Assembly: GCF_000797495.1 (NCBI RefSeq)
Contig: NZ_JTGN01000002.1
Location: 434,001 to 498,000, forward strand
Origin: Robinsoniella peoriensis
Lineage (GTDB): Bacteria; Bacillota; Clostridia; Lachnospirales; Lachnospiraceae
Direction of reading: 5' to 3'
DNA: 64,000 nucleotides
The number at the start of each line of letters is the position of its first letter. Position 1 is the stretch's first letter. The notes beneath the pieces were generated by a model that searched no databases, was not told the DNA's origin, and saw only the letters and a program-made list of their open reading frames with translations. This document shows positions 36,001 through 45,098 of this stretch, piece by piece. A program made the position numbers and the translations under genes.

Positions 36001-37915
36001 AGACGGAAATATGCTTTCCTTTACCCTTAAGATGGATGAAGTAAAGCCCGGGCAGATTATATTTGAAGAGGATTCTCCATACGGGACACATGATATCCGC
36101 ATTGTGGAGAACAACAAACTGGGTTATACCCAGGAATTGTATGAATATGAGTTTGACTTTATTCCGGAAGCCGGAAAAACCTATAATATTATTCTGAGTG
36201 TAAACCCCCAGAAGACAGACTTGTATGTAAATGGGACATTTAATTCCTCTGCAAAAGGTTCCTTCACCAATAAAGGACTGGTAAAGAAGACAAATATTTC
36301 AAGCAGTTCTTTTGTGCTGCCGCTTGCAAGGATCGGTTCTAAAACGAATGCTTTTAAGGGCTATGTCGATAATGTCAGAATCACTAAGAGCTATGATATC
36401 AATGATCCTTCCCAAATCCCGACCAGCGGCTGGACGGTATCCTCTGACAATGAACAGGCGTTAACAGCTGATGGCAATGAGGGACCTGTTTCACTTGCAT
36501 TCGATGGAAAGCCGGGAACGATCTGGCATACCCAGTATTCGCCATCCATGAAAGAACTGCCGGCTACCATTACCATTGATATGAATCAGGTAAACCGTAT
36601 CCATGAATTTGTATACCTGCCCCGTCAAAGCGGAGGCATAAACGGTATTGTGACCGGTTACCAGATAAAGGTAAGTCAGGACGGCAGTAATTATGAGGTG
36701 GTTTCCAGCGGCACACTGGCTGCTGACAATACCTCCAAAACCATATCCTTTGATCCGGTGGATGCCAGATATGTACAATTTAAGGTTACCTCAGGTGAGG
36801 GCGGTTTTGGTTCAGCAGCGGAAATCAATTTAAACCAGCCTGATGCCAAAGGAGAACTGCAGGCACAGCTGACAGATGCATCCGGTATCCTGCGCGGGGA
36901 TTATACCCAGGAGAGCTGGAACGCATTTAAAGCGGCTTATGATAAAGCTATGGGAATTATGAACAATCCGGATTCTACGGAAGCAGAGATAGCGGAAGCA
37001 GTTACGGGCCTTCAAAACGCAGTGAAAAATCTTGCCGTAAAACCAATTGTTGATAAATCCGCCCTGCAGAAACTGTATGACGATAACAAACAAAAAGTCC
37101 AGGGGGAATATACGGATGAAAGCTTCCGGGTATTTAAAGATTCCCTGGCAAAAGCAAAGAATGTACTGGATAATCCAAAGGCATCCCAGGAAGAGGTAAA
37201 CAAGGCGGCTTCTGACTTACAGAACGCATTGGCAGCATTAAAGAAAAAGGACCCGCAGCCAGTGGTAAATAAAACAGCGCTGCAAAATCTTTACCAAACC
37301 TGCAAGAATTTAAAAGCTTCTGATTACACCAGCACTTCCTGGAAGAAATTCTCCGGTGCGCTGGCATCAGCTGCAAATGTATTAAGTGATCCGAAAGCGG
37401 TACAGACAACGGTGGATCAGGCTTACAAGGCATTAAATACAGCCAGAAATGAGCTTGTAAAAGTAAAACCGGTTCCGAAAAAGGGAACTACCCACAAGGT
37501 AGGAAGTATAAAATACAAGGTAACTGCTGCTTCATCCAAATCCAGAACCGTAACTGTATGGCGCCCGGCTAAAAAGAACAGTACCAGTATCAAGATTCCA
37601 TCAACCGTAAAATTAAACGGTTATTCCTTTAAGGTTACCGCAATATCCGATAAGGCATTTAAGAACCAGAAGAAGCTGAAAAAAGTGATTCTGGGCAGCA
37701 ATATTAAGAAAGTCGGAAAAGAAAGTTTCCGGGGATGCAAGAAATTAAAATATGTGACGATTTCGTCAAAGGTACTAAAATCCATTGGCAAAAACGCTTT
37801 TAAAAACACCGAAAAGAAGATAAAAGTCACAGTTCCAAAGAAAAAGTACGGCAGCTACAAAAGATTACTGAATAAAGCAAACATTTCTAAAAATGCCAGA
37901 TATGTCAAAAAATAA
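33098..37915 (+). CDS. Secreted multidomain GH20 beta-N-acetylhexosaminidase
   Basis: The 1605-residue protein has a signal peptide (cleaved near ANALAANQ) and a low-complexity Thr/Glu linker. An F5/8-type C (CBM32-like) domain spans ~165-305, a GH20 N-terminal domain ~395-545, and the GH20 barrel ~550-900 with the catalytic pair D707-E708 in HVGADEFE. A LamG/concanavalin-like domain follows at ~905-1100, a second F5/8 domain at ~1105-1245, three FIVAR repeats at ~1250-1455 and a C-terminal basic region with BspA-like leucine-rich repeats. It would remove terminal GlcNAc/GalNAc from mucin or other host glycans at the cell surface. No LPXTG motif is present. Control is by a LicT antiterminator plus the two-hairpin leader. 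Confidence 0.93.
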   Translation: MWKKKLVHRGMSMFLAGMLMAAPPVNALAANQDGPVSEDAAVESHNTARNSDTSGLAKEGAGENGESTRENLLETEANVNLPETELIPRTESEALTEGEFQTEGETKTEGEITTEGETKTEGETKTEGETKTEGETKTEDKTKTEDKTLSEGETTGQAANKKAGLQNLALNAKAASSGNETADFPANKANDGSLSTRWSSTTTNGQKWLSFDLGEVKTIGSVVVEWERLNATRYSIQKSDNGTDWTNIKEFTKLPGKFRDVINLDTKVQTRHLRLLIEQYNAEGANRDGQVITWNNVSVMEFEAYAEPLPDETPVVPVYNPDTNLVEIPDKEGFTITSNGADLEQIVADDLTVHKPLTTKDVKLALKMKNNLTGSETLTEEYTISIPGIHDNSTGNNKPQVIPEISEWYSDSTENFVLSDHARIVIGTEDLASTAMEFQKDLEDITGKKLEIVTGGQPEAGDFYFRLGSEDTMMGDEGYHLVIGESVRVDAIHTTGAYWSTRTILQTLKLSSDTNALPYGEARDYPKYKVRGFVYDVGRKPVSMDMLQDIVKNMAWYKMNDFQVHLSDNYIFLEDYQNSSDPNPADAYDAYSGFRLESSIANEEGKTLASDDYHYSKQEFKEFIQDSRNYGVNIVPELDVPAHAMGITEVFPEYAVNGWNPRFKERSIVDHLDISKQEVIDFTEGIFDDYTKDGTFDSQTVVHVGADEFEAGTTAYRNLLNQLIPHVKETNTVRFWGGLTWLKDNPVTQIRPEAVEDVQINLWARSWADGKEMYDMGYDLINTQDEYLYMVPSGNGSRGAYGDYLNKNSIFNDFSPNRVAVRGGFTTIPAGDKQMLGAAYAIWNDNIDKRATGMTEADEFKRFYDSLALMSEKCWANGKEKGSVASIDALASQISTAPNSNPYSTETDVDGIYAEYNFDGGIGDDSSANGRTLTDMVNVGQAENLNGSMLKIGGGESYAATPVEQLGSDGNMLSFTLKMDEVKPGQIIFEEDSPYGTHDIRIVENNKLGYTQELYEYEFDFIPEAGKTYNIILSVNPQKTDLYVNGTFNSSAKGSFTNKGLVKKTNISSSSFVLPLARIGSKTNAFKGYVDNVRITKSYDINDPSQIPTSGWTVSSDNEQALTADGNEGPVSLAFDGKPGTIWHTQYSPSMKELPATITIDMNQVNRIHEFVYLPRQSGGINGIVTGYQIKVSQDGSNYEVVSSGTLAADNTSKTISFDPVDARYVQFKVTSGEGGFGSAAEINLNQPDAKGELQAQLTDASGILRGDYTQESWNAFKAAYDKAMGIMNNPDSTEAEIAEAVTGLQNAVKNLAVKPIVDKSALQKLYDDNKQKVQGEYTDESFRVFKDSLAKAKNVLDNPKASQEEVNKAASDLQNALAALKKKDPQPVVNKTALQNLYQTCKNLKASDYTSTSWKKFSGALASAANVLSDPKAVQTTVDQAYKALNTARNELVKVKPVPKKGTTHKVGSIKYKVTAASSKSRTVTVWRPAKKNSTSIKIPSTVKLNGYSFKVTAISDKAFKNQKKLKKVILGSNIKKVGKESFRGCKKLKYVTISSKVLKSIGKNAFKNTEKKIKVTVPKKKYGSYKRLLNKANISKNARYVKK
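33383..33562 (+). repeat. Ten 18-bp in-frame repeats encoding TEGETK-type hexapeptides
   Basis: Ten tandem 18-bp units encode variants of TEGETK (including TEGEFQ, TEGEIT, TEDKTK and SEGETT). The central units are identical at DNA level, so the number is likely to vary by slippage. They form an acidic, probably unstructured spacer between the signal peptide and the first folded domain. Confidence 0.95.
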
Positions 37916-37932
37916 ACCATGAAAGGGTCCGG

Positions 37933-37968
37933 GCGTGTTTGAAGGTAACTTCCAGCTTTCAAACACGC
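37933..37968 (+). repeat. Palindrome related to the MITE-like termini, between GH20 and GH84
   Basis: GCGTGTTTGAA (37933-37943) pairs with TTCAAACACGC (37958-37968). The arms match the terminal GCGTGTTT-type sequence of the dispersed element, suggesting an internally deleted copy. It has no following T run, so it is not an obvious terminator. Confidence 0.55.
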
Positions 37969-38033
37969 TGCGGGCAAAATTACCTGACAATAAATCAGGC
38001 AGATGAAATAATAAAAAGATCGGGGGATTAAGA

Positions 38034-41000
38034 ATGAAAAGATTAAAAAGAGCACTTAGTTTTTTACTGATTATTGTTTTAACCATGACATCGGTGCAGC
38101 TAAGTGGAATTTCAGGGTCGCTTCAGGTTTCGGCTGCGGAAAATACAGCATACGAAATCTATCCCACGCCTCATGACGTGGAGTATCCGGATGGCAGTTT
38201 TACACTGTCAGATGAAGTAAATGTAATTTTTGGAGAAGGTATAGACCAGGCAACAAAAGATAAAGTGGACGATGTGCTGGAGACAGCCAGCGTATCACAC
38301 GCAGTTACTGACGCTTCTGCTGAGGGGAAGACCAATCTACTGGTAGGTATCCACCGGTCAGAAGGAGCAAAAGATGCTGCGGACCAATTTGCCGCAGACC
38401 ATACGGCAGTTACGGATGATCATTTTAACCAGACAGATGCCTATGTGTTAACAGCGCAGGACAATACCATTGCAGCCGTTGGGAAAGATACCAATGCTGC
38501 TTTTTATGCGTTATCCACGCTGAAAATGGTATTGCGCCAGATCACCGGAAAACAGGTGCAGAATTTTACAGTTACGGATTTTTCAGATACCGGGCTTAGA
38601 GGATTTATTGAGGGGTATTATGGACTGCCCTGGTCCAATGAAGACCGCATGAATCTCATGAAATTCGGTGGGGAAATCAAATGCAATGCTTATGTATTTG
38701 CGCCAAAGGATGACCCATACCACAATTCTAAATGGAGAGAAATGTATCCGGAAGAAAAACTGGCTGAAATCAGGGAGATGGCAGAAGTTGGCAGGAAATC
38801 CAAGTGTGATTTTGTCTGGACCATCCATCCTTTTATGAGTGACCGTATTACGGAAAGCAATTATGATGACAGTCTGGCAACGATTAAAAAGAAATTCCAG
38901 CAGCTCTATGATGCAGGAGTACGCCGTTTTGGTGTTCTGGCAGATGATGCGGGCGGAGTATCCGTAAATCTTATTGCCAAACTTCTGAATGATCTGACAG
39001 ACTGGTGCAAGAGTAAAAATGATGTAAAAGATATCCTATACTGCCCACCGGAATATAACTGGGCTTTTGCAGGATACAGCTGGACAAATTTAAGAAATGC
39101 AAACCAATTGGTAAATGACGATGTAGACTTTTTCTGGACGGGGCAGAGTGTCTGCGGACATGTCACAAAAGAAACGGTGGATGGGTTTGTCAATGGCCTT
39201 ACATCCGATGCAAAGGCAGGAAGAAAACCGCTTTTCTGGCTGAACTGGCCGGTAAATGATATTAATAAAGTGCGCATGCTCATGGGAAAAGGTGAGATGC
39301 TCAATACCGATGTAACGAATCTGGCAGGGGTGATTACCAATCCCATGCAGCAGTCAGAGCCATCCAAGGTTGCGATTTTTGCGGTTGCCGATTATGCCTG
39401 GAACATTCAGGATTTCAATCGGGACAAGAGCTGGGCAGATTCCTTTAAATATGTGGAACCGGATGCTTCCGAGGCTTTACATACCATGGCGAAACATTTA
39501 TCAGACCCTTCTCCCAACGGGCATGGGCTGGTACTGGGAGAATCGGAAGAACTGGCACCTTTACTGGAAGAATTCATGACACTCTATCAATCAGGGGCAT
39601 CTATTCAGGAAAAAGGAGGCCGTCTGGCAGATGAATTCCAGAAAATAGCCGATGCGGCAGACGCTTTTGAACGGGATTCCAGAAATGCAGACCTAAAGGA
39701 ACAACTGTCTCCATGGACCGACTCCTTAAGATATCTGGCGAAAGCAGCAATCAATTATATCAATACTGCAATGGCGTATGAAAATAATGACTATGAAAAT
39801 GTATGGAGTTACTTCTCTGAAGCATCCAGTAACTATGGATTGTCCAGACAATGCCCGGTGGTAAATATTGATGCGGTTCCGAATGTAGAGGCAGGGGCAA
39901 AACGGCTGATTCCATTTGTGAAAAATTTATCTGAATTGCTGGGACCGAAAGTAAACAGCGTAGTGAATCCAAATGCGGATAAAACAAGGCCGTTTGTACC
40001 GGTAGATTCAGATCTGCTTAAATCAGATGGATTTAACGGCACTTATAATGAATATACGCAAGACAAGGTAACGGATAAGGACGACAATACTTTTGCCTGG
40101 TTCAAAACCACACCAAATGATTCTCTTCCGGCAGGGGGCTGGCTGGGACTGGATCTTGGAAGGGAAGTAACCCTTGGAACCATTAAATTCCTTCAGGGGG
40201 GAACTACCACGGCGCAAACAGATCTGATATCAAGTGCTGCACTGGAATATTCCCTGGACGGAGAAAATTACACAGAACTGGAGTCTTATTCCGATAAGCG
40301 GGACATTTATTTTAATGCGGAAGAGCTTGGAATTAAAGCCAGATATGTCAGAGTAAGGGCAAAGGCTGCCACGAACAAATGGCTGGCGGTGAGGGAATTT
40401 GCGGTAAGCGAAGGTGAAGTGCTCCCTTCCACGGTGGCATATACAAATGTGGCATCTTTAAGCCGAAGGAGCGTTGTCTCTACTGCCGATACCGCTAATT
40501 TAGAAGTGAATGACCGTAATATTACACTTGTAAAAAACCAGTATCTGGGTATTATGCTGCCAAGAATCCGAAACGTAATCGAAATTAATACGGACTATAC
40601 ACAGCAGAATCAACTGACCATGGAGGCTTCAGTCAACGGAACGGAATGGGAGGCTGTGAATCCGGGGAATCTGTCCGGCGGCATGGATATCAGGTATGTC
40701 CGCCTGATAAACAGTGGCAGCGCACCGGTTACTTTTCAACTGTCCCAGTTTGCCGTTAGGTCAAAAGAAATCGCGGCGCCCCATTTTATGGAATCTAATA
40801 TTGCAGCATCCTCAATAACCAATGCGGATCTTGCAGTGGACGGAGACCGCAGCTCAAAGGCAAACTTCAGTGTATCCCAGAAGGAAGGCCAGTATATGAT
40901 TTATGATCTGGGCCAGACCATTCCTGTTAAGAAACTGAAAATGGTGCAGCATGACAGTGAAGTGGATTTTATCCGGAATGGAAAGGTATCCATTTCCGCA

Positions 41001-43994
41001 GATCTTGAAAACTGGACAGATGTCCTTACGATTGGCAATCCGGATAAAGATCCGGGGCAGGTGACCATTGATGAATGTTTTCCGGATCACGAAATATCTT
41101 ATTACACGTTATCTACAGCAGAACCGGTAAACCAGGAAGCCAGATATGTTAAAATATCGGTGACCAAAGACTATAATGCAAGATGGATCCGCTTTAATGA
41201 GCTGGAAATCAACGACAACGAGTATATACCGGTTGAAAACAATCCAACGTTTGTGACCACTGATGTGGAAGAAAAAGGGCACCGGCCTTCTTATATAACC
41301 GATAATGACGTGTCCACAACCTACCGCTCATCCAAAAAAGAAGGAGAAGGAAGCCTTACCTACCGGGTATCAGGCAATACAAAAGTGACTGGTATTACCA
41401 TTCTTCAAAGCCCGAATACCCTATCGGATGCAGATGTTTCCATACGTTACGGCAAAGACGACTGGAAGAGTATCGGCACTTTAAATAAAAGCCTGAATGT
41501 ATTGGAAGACTTCGGACAGGAAGCGAGCGATGTATTTGAAATAAAAATTTCCTGGAGCCAGACAGCACCGGAACTTCATGAGATGTATCTGGTAACAGCA
41601 GAACCGGATCCGGTGGTACCGGAGGACAAATCATCTTTAATTGAAAAGTACACTCAAGCCTTAGCGATTGACGAAAAATACTACACTAAAGAAACCTATG
41701 CCGCATTGAAAAATGCCATGGATGACGCAGAAGGCGTAATTGGATATGCACAAGCTTCCAGGGAAGAGGTAGCGGCAGCATTGGCTGCGATTACCGATGC
41801 ATTGGAAAAACTGAAAGATATTCCGGCTGACAAGACACAACTTCAGGAAGCAGTAGCCAAAGCAAAAGAGCTGGATGCGAAACTCTATACAGAAGATTCC
41901 TATCAGGCTGTAATCCAGGCTGTTGCGGCAGCAGAAGAAATACTTGAAAAAGAGGATGTAAAACAGAAAGAGCTGGATGAAAAACTGGCGGGACTGGCAG
42001 AGGCAGTAGATGCCCTGGTAATCAAAGGAACGCTCACGAAGATCAATTCCGGTGAGTTAATTGCCACGGCGGGAAGTCAGGAAGGCAGCGGTGCAGACGG
42101 CAATGCAGATCAGGCAGTGGATGGCAATGAAACCACCTACTGGCACAGCAACTGGTCAGGAAGTGCAGCTGTAAAACCGGATATTCCAAATAATATCCGT
42201 AATGAATTTACAATCGATGTTGGAAAATCACGCATACTCCGCAAACTGGAATATGTACCGAGACCCAATAATATCAATGGAAGAATTCTTGGCTATCAGC
42301 TTTATTACAGCCCTACGGAAAATGGGGACGATTTCATGGAAGTGCCGGGAGGAACCGGAACCTTTAGCGATACAGCTGATAAAAAAGAAATCATATTCAA
42401 TACGATAAATGCCAGAAGAATCCAGATCAGGGCAACTTCTACCAGAGGGGATTCCGGCAATGATAAATTTATCTCGGCTGCGGAATTTTATGTATATGAG
42501 ATTATTCCGGAAGAGGAAGAACAGACTTACCAGATTACTTTTGAAGGCGGAGCAGGAACAACCGGAGATGCACCGGAATCCATGACGGGAAAGGAAGGAC
42601 AGCAGATCGCACTTCCGGATAATACCTTTACAAAAGAAGGCTTCACATTTATGGGATGGGCAGATGGAGAAGAAATTTACCAGCCTGGGGATGCTTATAC
42701 GGTTCCTTCCTATGATGTGATATTTACTGCACAGTGGCAGGAAGAAATCGCTGAGATTTATACAATATCGTTTGAAGGCGGAGAAGGGGCAATTGGTGAT
42801 GCTCCGGTTTCCATTACAGGGGAAGAGGGAGCACAGGTTGTGTTACCGGACAATACTTTTGTGAAAGAAGGATTTACGTTCAACGGCTGGAATGACGGAA
42901 ACGGCATCTATCAGCCTGGAGATACTTATCTCGTTCCTGGAATGGATACCGTATTCACAGCAGAATGGTTCAGCGATGTTCCGGAGACTGAGGTGACAGC
43001 CTATTTTGAAGGCGGAGAAGGAGCAGCAGGCGAATCTCCGGAACCGGTAACCATTTTGGCGGGAAGTTCATTTGCCCTTCCGGATAACAGTTATACAAAA
43101 GAGGGATTTGTTTTCCAGGGATGGAACGACGGTATGAATACTTATCAGCCTGGCAGCGAGTACAGGTTGGTTCAGGATATTACCTTTACCGCAGTATGGG
43201 GGAAGAAGCCGGTACCGGCATATGTAGTTAACTTTCATGCAAACGGCGGAAATACCAATACACCAAGCATAACGGTCAATGAAGGAAGCGTTATTTCCGT
43301 ACTGCCAGCCGCATCCAGAAATGGTTACCAGTTCCTGGGATGGTTTACGGCAGCAGACGGAGGAACACAGTTTACGGCATCCACGCGGATCACTGCAAAC
43401 ATGACTGTATATGCACACTGGAAACAAATTGTGGCGGTGCCTTCAAATGTAACAGGCTTGAAGACGTCTTACAATAAGACTAAGAGTATTAAAATTACAT
43501 GGGAAAAGGCTGCCAATGCCAAAGGATACCATGTATACCGTTACGACAGCCGCCGGAAGGAGTGGAAAAAAGTAAAGACTACCACTTCTCTCAGTTATAA
43601 AAATACGGGACTCAAAGACGGAACAAATTACAGCTATAAAGTAAAAGCATACAATCAAATAGGTTCGGAAATAAAAGAAGGCGGCTTTTCCTCCACTTTG
43701 AAAACGGCTACCGTACCTGCAAAACCATCGTTAAAGGTGAGCAAAACGGGTACCCAAAAGGTGAAGATCACCTGGAAGAAAACATCAAGGTGTGACGGAG
43801 TTGAGATTTACATGAAAGCGGGCAGGAAGAAATATAAAAAGATTGCATCCAAATCAAAATCTGCTTCCAGTCTGAAAAAGTCCGGACTTAAAAAAGGCAC
43901 AACTTATCAGTTCAGAATGAGAAGATACAAGAGAGTTGGCAGCAAGAAAATTTATAGCAGCTATTCCAGTGTGAAAAAGGTGAAGATGTCCTAG
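38034..43994 (+). CDS. Secreted multidomain GH84 beta-N-acetylglucosaminidase (hyaluronidase/O-GlcNAcase family)
   Basis: The 1986-residue protein has a signal peptide (ending near SLQVSAAEN), a GH84 N-terminal domain to ~185, and a GH84 barrel beginning GLRGFIEGYYGLPW with the catalytic pair D304-D305 in LADDAG. A helical domain follows (~500-640), then at least two F5/8-type C domains, two FIVAR repeats (~1200-1340), another CBM32-like domain (~1345-1495), three InlB B-type/Flg_new repeats and one Listeria-Bacteroides repeat (~1500-1795). Two fibronectin-III-like Lys-rich domains end it. Family members cleave beta-linked GlcNAc from glycoproteins. It follows GH20 by 118 nt and ends at a TAG that is also the first bases of a MITE-like element. 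Confidence 0.93.
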   Translation: MKRLKRALSFLLIIVLTMTSVQLSGISGSLQVSAAENTAYEIYPTPHDVEYPDGSFTLSDEVNVIFGEGIDQATKDKVDDVLETASVSHAVTDASAEGKTNLLVGIHRSEGAKDAADQFAADHTAVTDDHFNQTDAYVLTAQDNTIAAVGKDTNAAFYALSTLKMVLRQITGKQVQNFTVTDFSDTGLRGFIEGYYGLPWSNEDRMNLMKFGGEIKCNAYVFAPKDDPYHNSKWREMYPEEKLAEIREMAEVGRKSKCDFVWTIHPFMSDRITESNYDDSLATIKKKFQQLYDAGVRRFGVLADDAGGVSVNLIAKLLNDLTDWCKSKNDVKDILYCPPEYNWAFAGYSWTNLRNANQLVNDDVDFFWTGQSVCGHVTKETVDGFVNGLTSDAKAGRKPLFWLNWPVNDINKVRMLMGKGEMLNTDVTNLAGVITNPMQQSEPSKVAIFAVADYAWNIQDFNRDKSWADSFKYVEPDASEALHTMAKHLSDPSPNGHGLVLGESEELAPLLEEFMTLYQSGASIQEKGGRLADEFQKIADAADAFERDSRNADLKEQLSPWTDSLRYLAKAAINYINTAMAYENNDYENVWSYFSEASSNYGLSRQCPVVNIDAVPNVEAGAKRLIPFVKNLSELLGPKVNSVVNPNADKTRPFVPVDSDLLKSDGFNGTYNEYTQDKVTDKDDNTFAWFKTTPNDSLPAGGWLGLDLGREVTLGTIKFLQGGTTTAQTDLISSAALEYSLDGENYTELESYSDKRDIYFNAEELGIKARYVRVRAKAATNKWLAVREFAVSEGEVLPSTVAYTNVASLSRRSVVSTADTANLEVNDRNITLVKNQYLGIMLPRIRNVIEINTDYTQQNQLTMEASVNGTEWEAVNPGNLSGGMDIRYVRLINSGSAPVTFQLSQFAVRSKEIAAPHFMESNIAASSITNADLAVDGDRSSKANFSVSQKEGQYMIYDLGQTIPVKKLKMVQHDSEVDFIRNGKVSISADLENWTDVLTIGNPDKDPGQVTIDECFPDHEISYYTLSTAEPVNQEARYVKISVTKDYNARWIRFNELEINDNEYIPVENNPTFVTTDVEEKGHRPSYITDNDVSTTYRSSKKEGEGSLTYRVSGNTKVTGITILQSPNTLSDADVSIRYGKDDWKSIGTLNKSLNVLEDFGQEASDVFEIKISWSQTAPELHEMYLVTAEPDPVVPEDKSSLIEKYTQALAIDEKYYTKETYAALKNAMDDAEGVIGYAQASREEVAAALAAITDALEKLKDIPADKTQLQEAVAKAKELDAKLYTEDSYQAVIQAVAAAEEILEKEDVKQKELDEKLAGLAEAVDALVIKGTLTKINSGELIATAGSQEGSGADGNADQAVDGNETTYWHSNWSGSAAVKPDIPNNIRNEFTIDVGKSRILRKLEYVPRPNNINGRILGYQLYYSPTENGDDFMEVPGGTGTFSDTADKKEIIFNTINARRIQIRATSTRGDSGNDKFISAAEFYVYEIIPEEEEQTYQITFEGGAGTTGDAPESMTGKEGQQIALPDNTFTKEGFTFMGWADGEEIYQPGDAYTVPSYDVIFTAQWQEEIAEIYTISFEGGEGAIGDAPVSITGEEGAQVVLPDNTFVKEGFTFNGWNDGNGIYQPGDTYLVPGMDTVFTAEWFSDVPETEVTAYFEGGEGAAGESPEPVTILAGSSFALPDNSYTKEGFVFQGWNDGMNTYQPGSEYRLVQDITFTAVWGKKPVPAYVVNFHANGGNTNTPSITVNEGSVISVLPAASRNGYQFLGWFTAADGGTQFTASTRITANMTVYAHWKQIVAVPSNVTGLKTSYNKTKSIKITWEKAANAKGYHVYRYDSRRKEWKKVKTTTSLSYKNTGLKDGTNYSYKVKAYNQIGSEIKEGGFSSTLKTATVPAKPSLKVSKTGTQKVKITWKKTSRCDGVEIYMKAGRKKYKKIASKSKSASSLKKSGLKKGTTYQFRMRRYKRVGSKKIYSSYSSVKKVKMS

Positions 43995-44156
43995 AGCCTG
44001 TTTGAAAATTCATTCCTGCCATCTGTACGCCCCACTTTGCGGCATATTTGCCCCGAATTCAGGTTACGTAGCCCGCTACGCGCCCTTCATCCGGGACAAA
44101 TCTCCCACAAACTGTGACGCACAGCTGCCAGAAAGCAATTTTAAAACACGCTCTAG
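43991..44156 (+). mobile_element. MITE-like palindromic element, intact copy (166 bp)
   Basis: The element starts CTAGAGCCTGTTTGAAAATT and ends AATTTTAAAACACGCTCTAG, which are imperfect terminal inverted repeats of about 20 bp. Inside, CCCGAATTCAGG and CATCCGGG-type segments could form a further hairpin. It encodes no transposase. Deleted copies or fragments occur at 18917, 24307, 27316, 37933 and 49163. The TAG stop of the GH84 gene lies in its left end. Confidence 0.7.
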
Positions 44157-44316
44157 TACAGCATTGTGTAATGATGTACTAGATATCCTGAGTGGCTGGA
44201 ATGGTCAGCGAAATCGGCGACAGCCGAAAATAAAATGTCCCGTGCCAGCGCCTGTCGTCTGTAGATGCGCATTGGGAGCCGGAAGCGGCTGATCAATTCA
44301 ACTCTTAAATAAAAAG

Positions 44317-44386
44317 CACTCCCTTCATTACCGTGAGTTCCCAGAACAGGATAGCACGTTAAAGAAGGGAGTGTTTACTTTTTTCT
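44317..44386. terminator. Long-loop terminator between GH84 and the kinase remnant
   Basis: CACTCCCTTC (44317-44326) pairs perfectly with GAAGGGAGTG (44364-44373). TTTACTTTTTT follows on the plus strand and CTTTTTATTT on the minus strand, so it may work both ways. Confidence 0.65.
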
Positions 44387-44843
44387 CACAGCATCAGCCG
44401 CACCCGAAATATGCCCTCGCCATCTCATACACCAGATTTCCGTCGCATCTTTTTACAAAAGCCGCAACGCTTCGGCTGCCCCAGCCATGTCTTCTACTTG
44501 GCTGGCAGACCACGTTTGTCCATCATAACTTCGCCTACATAGGGATTTGTCATTTCAAGTAGCAGCAGCCTGGTATCCACGGCGGTGAAGCAAAGGATAC
44601 GCTTCCCCTCGGGGACAGCGGCGCAGGCGGCGACCGCGTTCTCCATGAAGTTGGAAACTGTCTAATGTAGCTAAAACACCACTGCATCAGTTGATTGGTA
44701 AAAAGCTTTAATGCAATTCCGATCACCAGCAGCATTAAAATGTCACAGTAAAATACGGCGGTGTAGTTTTCAGTCTGATAAAAGTAATAGTTAGAGCTGA
44801 TATTGATGGCAAGCATAGGGGCGGTTACAAGCACATACACCAA
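44386..44843 (-). pseudogene. Degenerate GHKL (AgrC-like) sensor histidine kinase
   Basis: On the minus strand the first ~60 codons encode membrane segments (FYCDILMLLVIGIALKLF). The frame then runs into a different one reading NFMENAVAACAAVPEGKR, the N-box of a GHKL kinase, then TNPYVGEV and KRGLPAK followed by a stop. Shifted frames continue with RHGWGSRSVAAFVKRCDGNLVYE and end GIFRVRLML-stop, the G-box and last strand of the ATPase. The dimerisation region is missing. At least two frameshifts and one deletion make it a pseudogene. No partner response regulator remains nearby. Confidence 0.75.
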
Positions 44844-45002
44844 TTTGCTTTTGTATTTGGGTCTATTCTAAGATTGGGGTGAATATATGAATGAGGTATT
44901 TATCAGGACTGGATCACCTGGCTTTAGTTTAAGAAAAACGTATCATAATATCAAATCTTTCGCAGCTTCGTATGTGTTATTTAATATCATTATTACATAA
45001 TC

Positions 45003-45059
45003 TTGACAAAAACGTTCTATCGTAGTAGAATGTTTTTAAGATATTCTACTACGATAGAA
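45003..45059 (+). promoter_or_regulatory. Promoter overlapped by a perfect 17-bp inverted repeat
   Basis: TTGACA (45003-45008) is spaced 17 nt from TAGAAT (45026-45031). TTCTATCGTAGTAGAAT (45015-45031), covering the spacer and -10, is perfectly repeated in inverse at 45043-45059 with an 11-nt gap. The GTAGTA/TACTAC cores recall BlaI/MecI-type operators, but no such regulator is in the window. The RNA could also form a hairpin from the transcription start. Confidence 0.7.
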
Positions 45060-45098
45060 TAAACTGATATGAAAAAACAATAAGGAGGATAAGAAGTC

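Noticed and set aside
44002..44292. Plus-strand 96-codon frame after GH84
   Set aside because: It lies mostly inside the MITE-like element, has no ribosome site and no recognisable domain.
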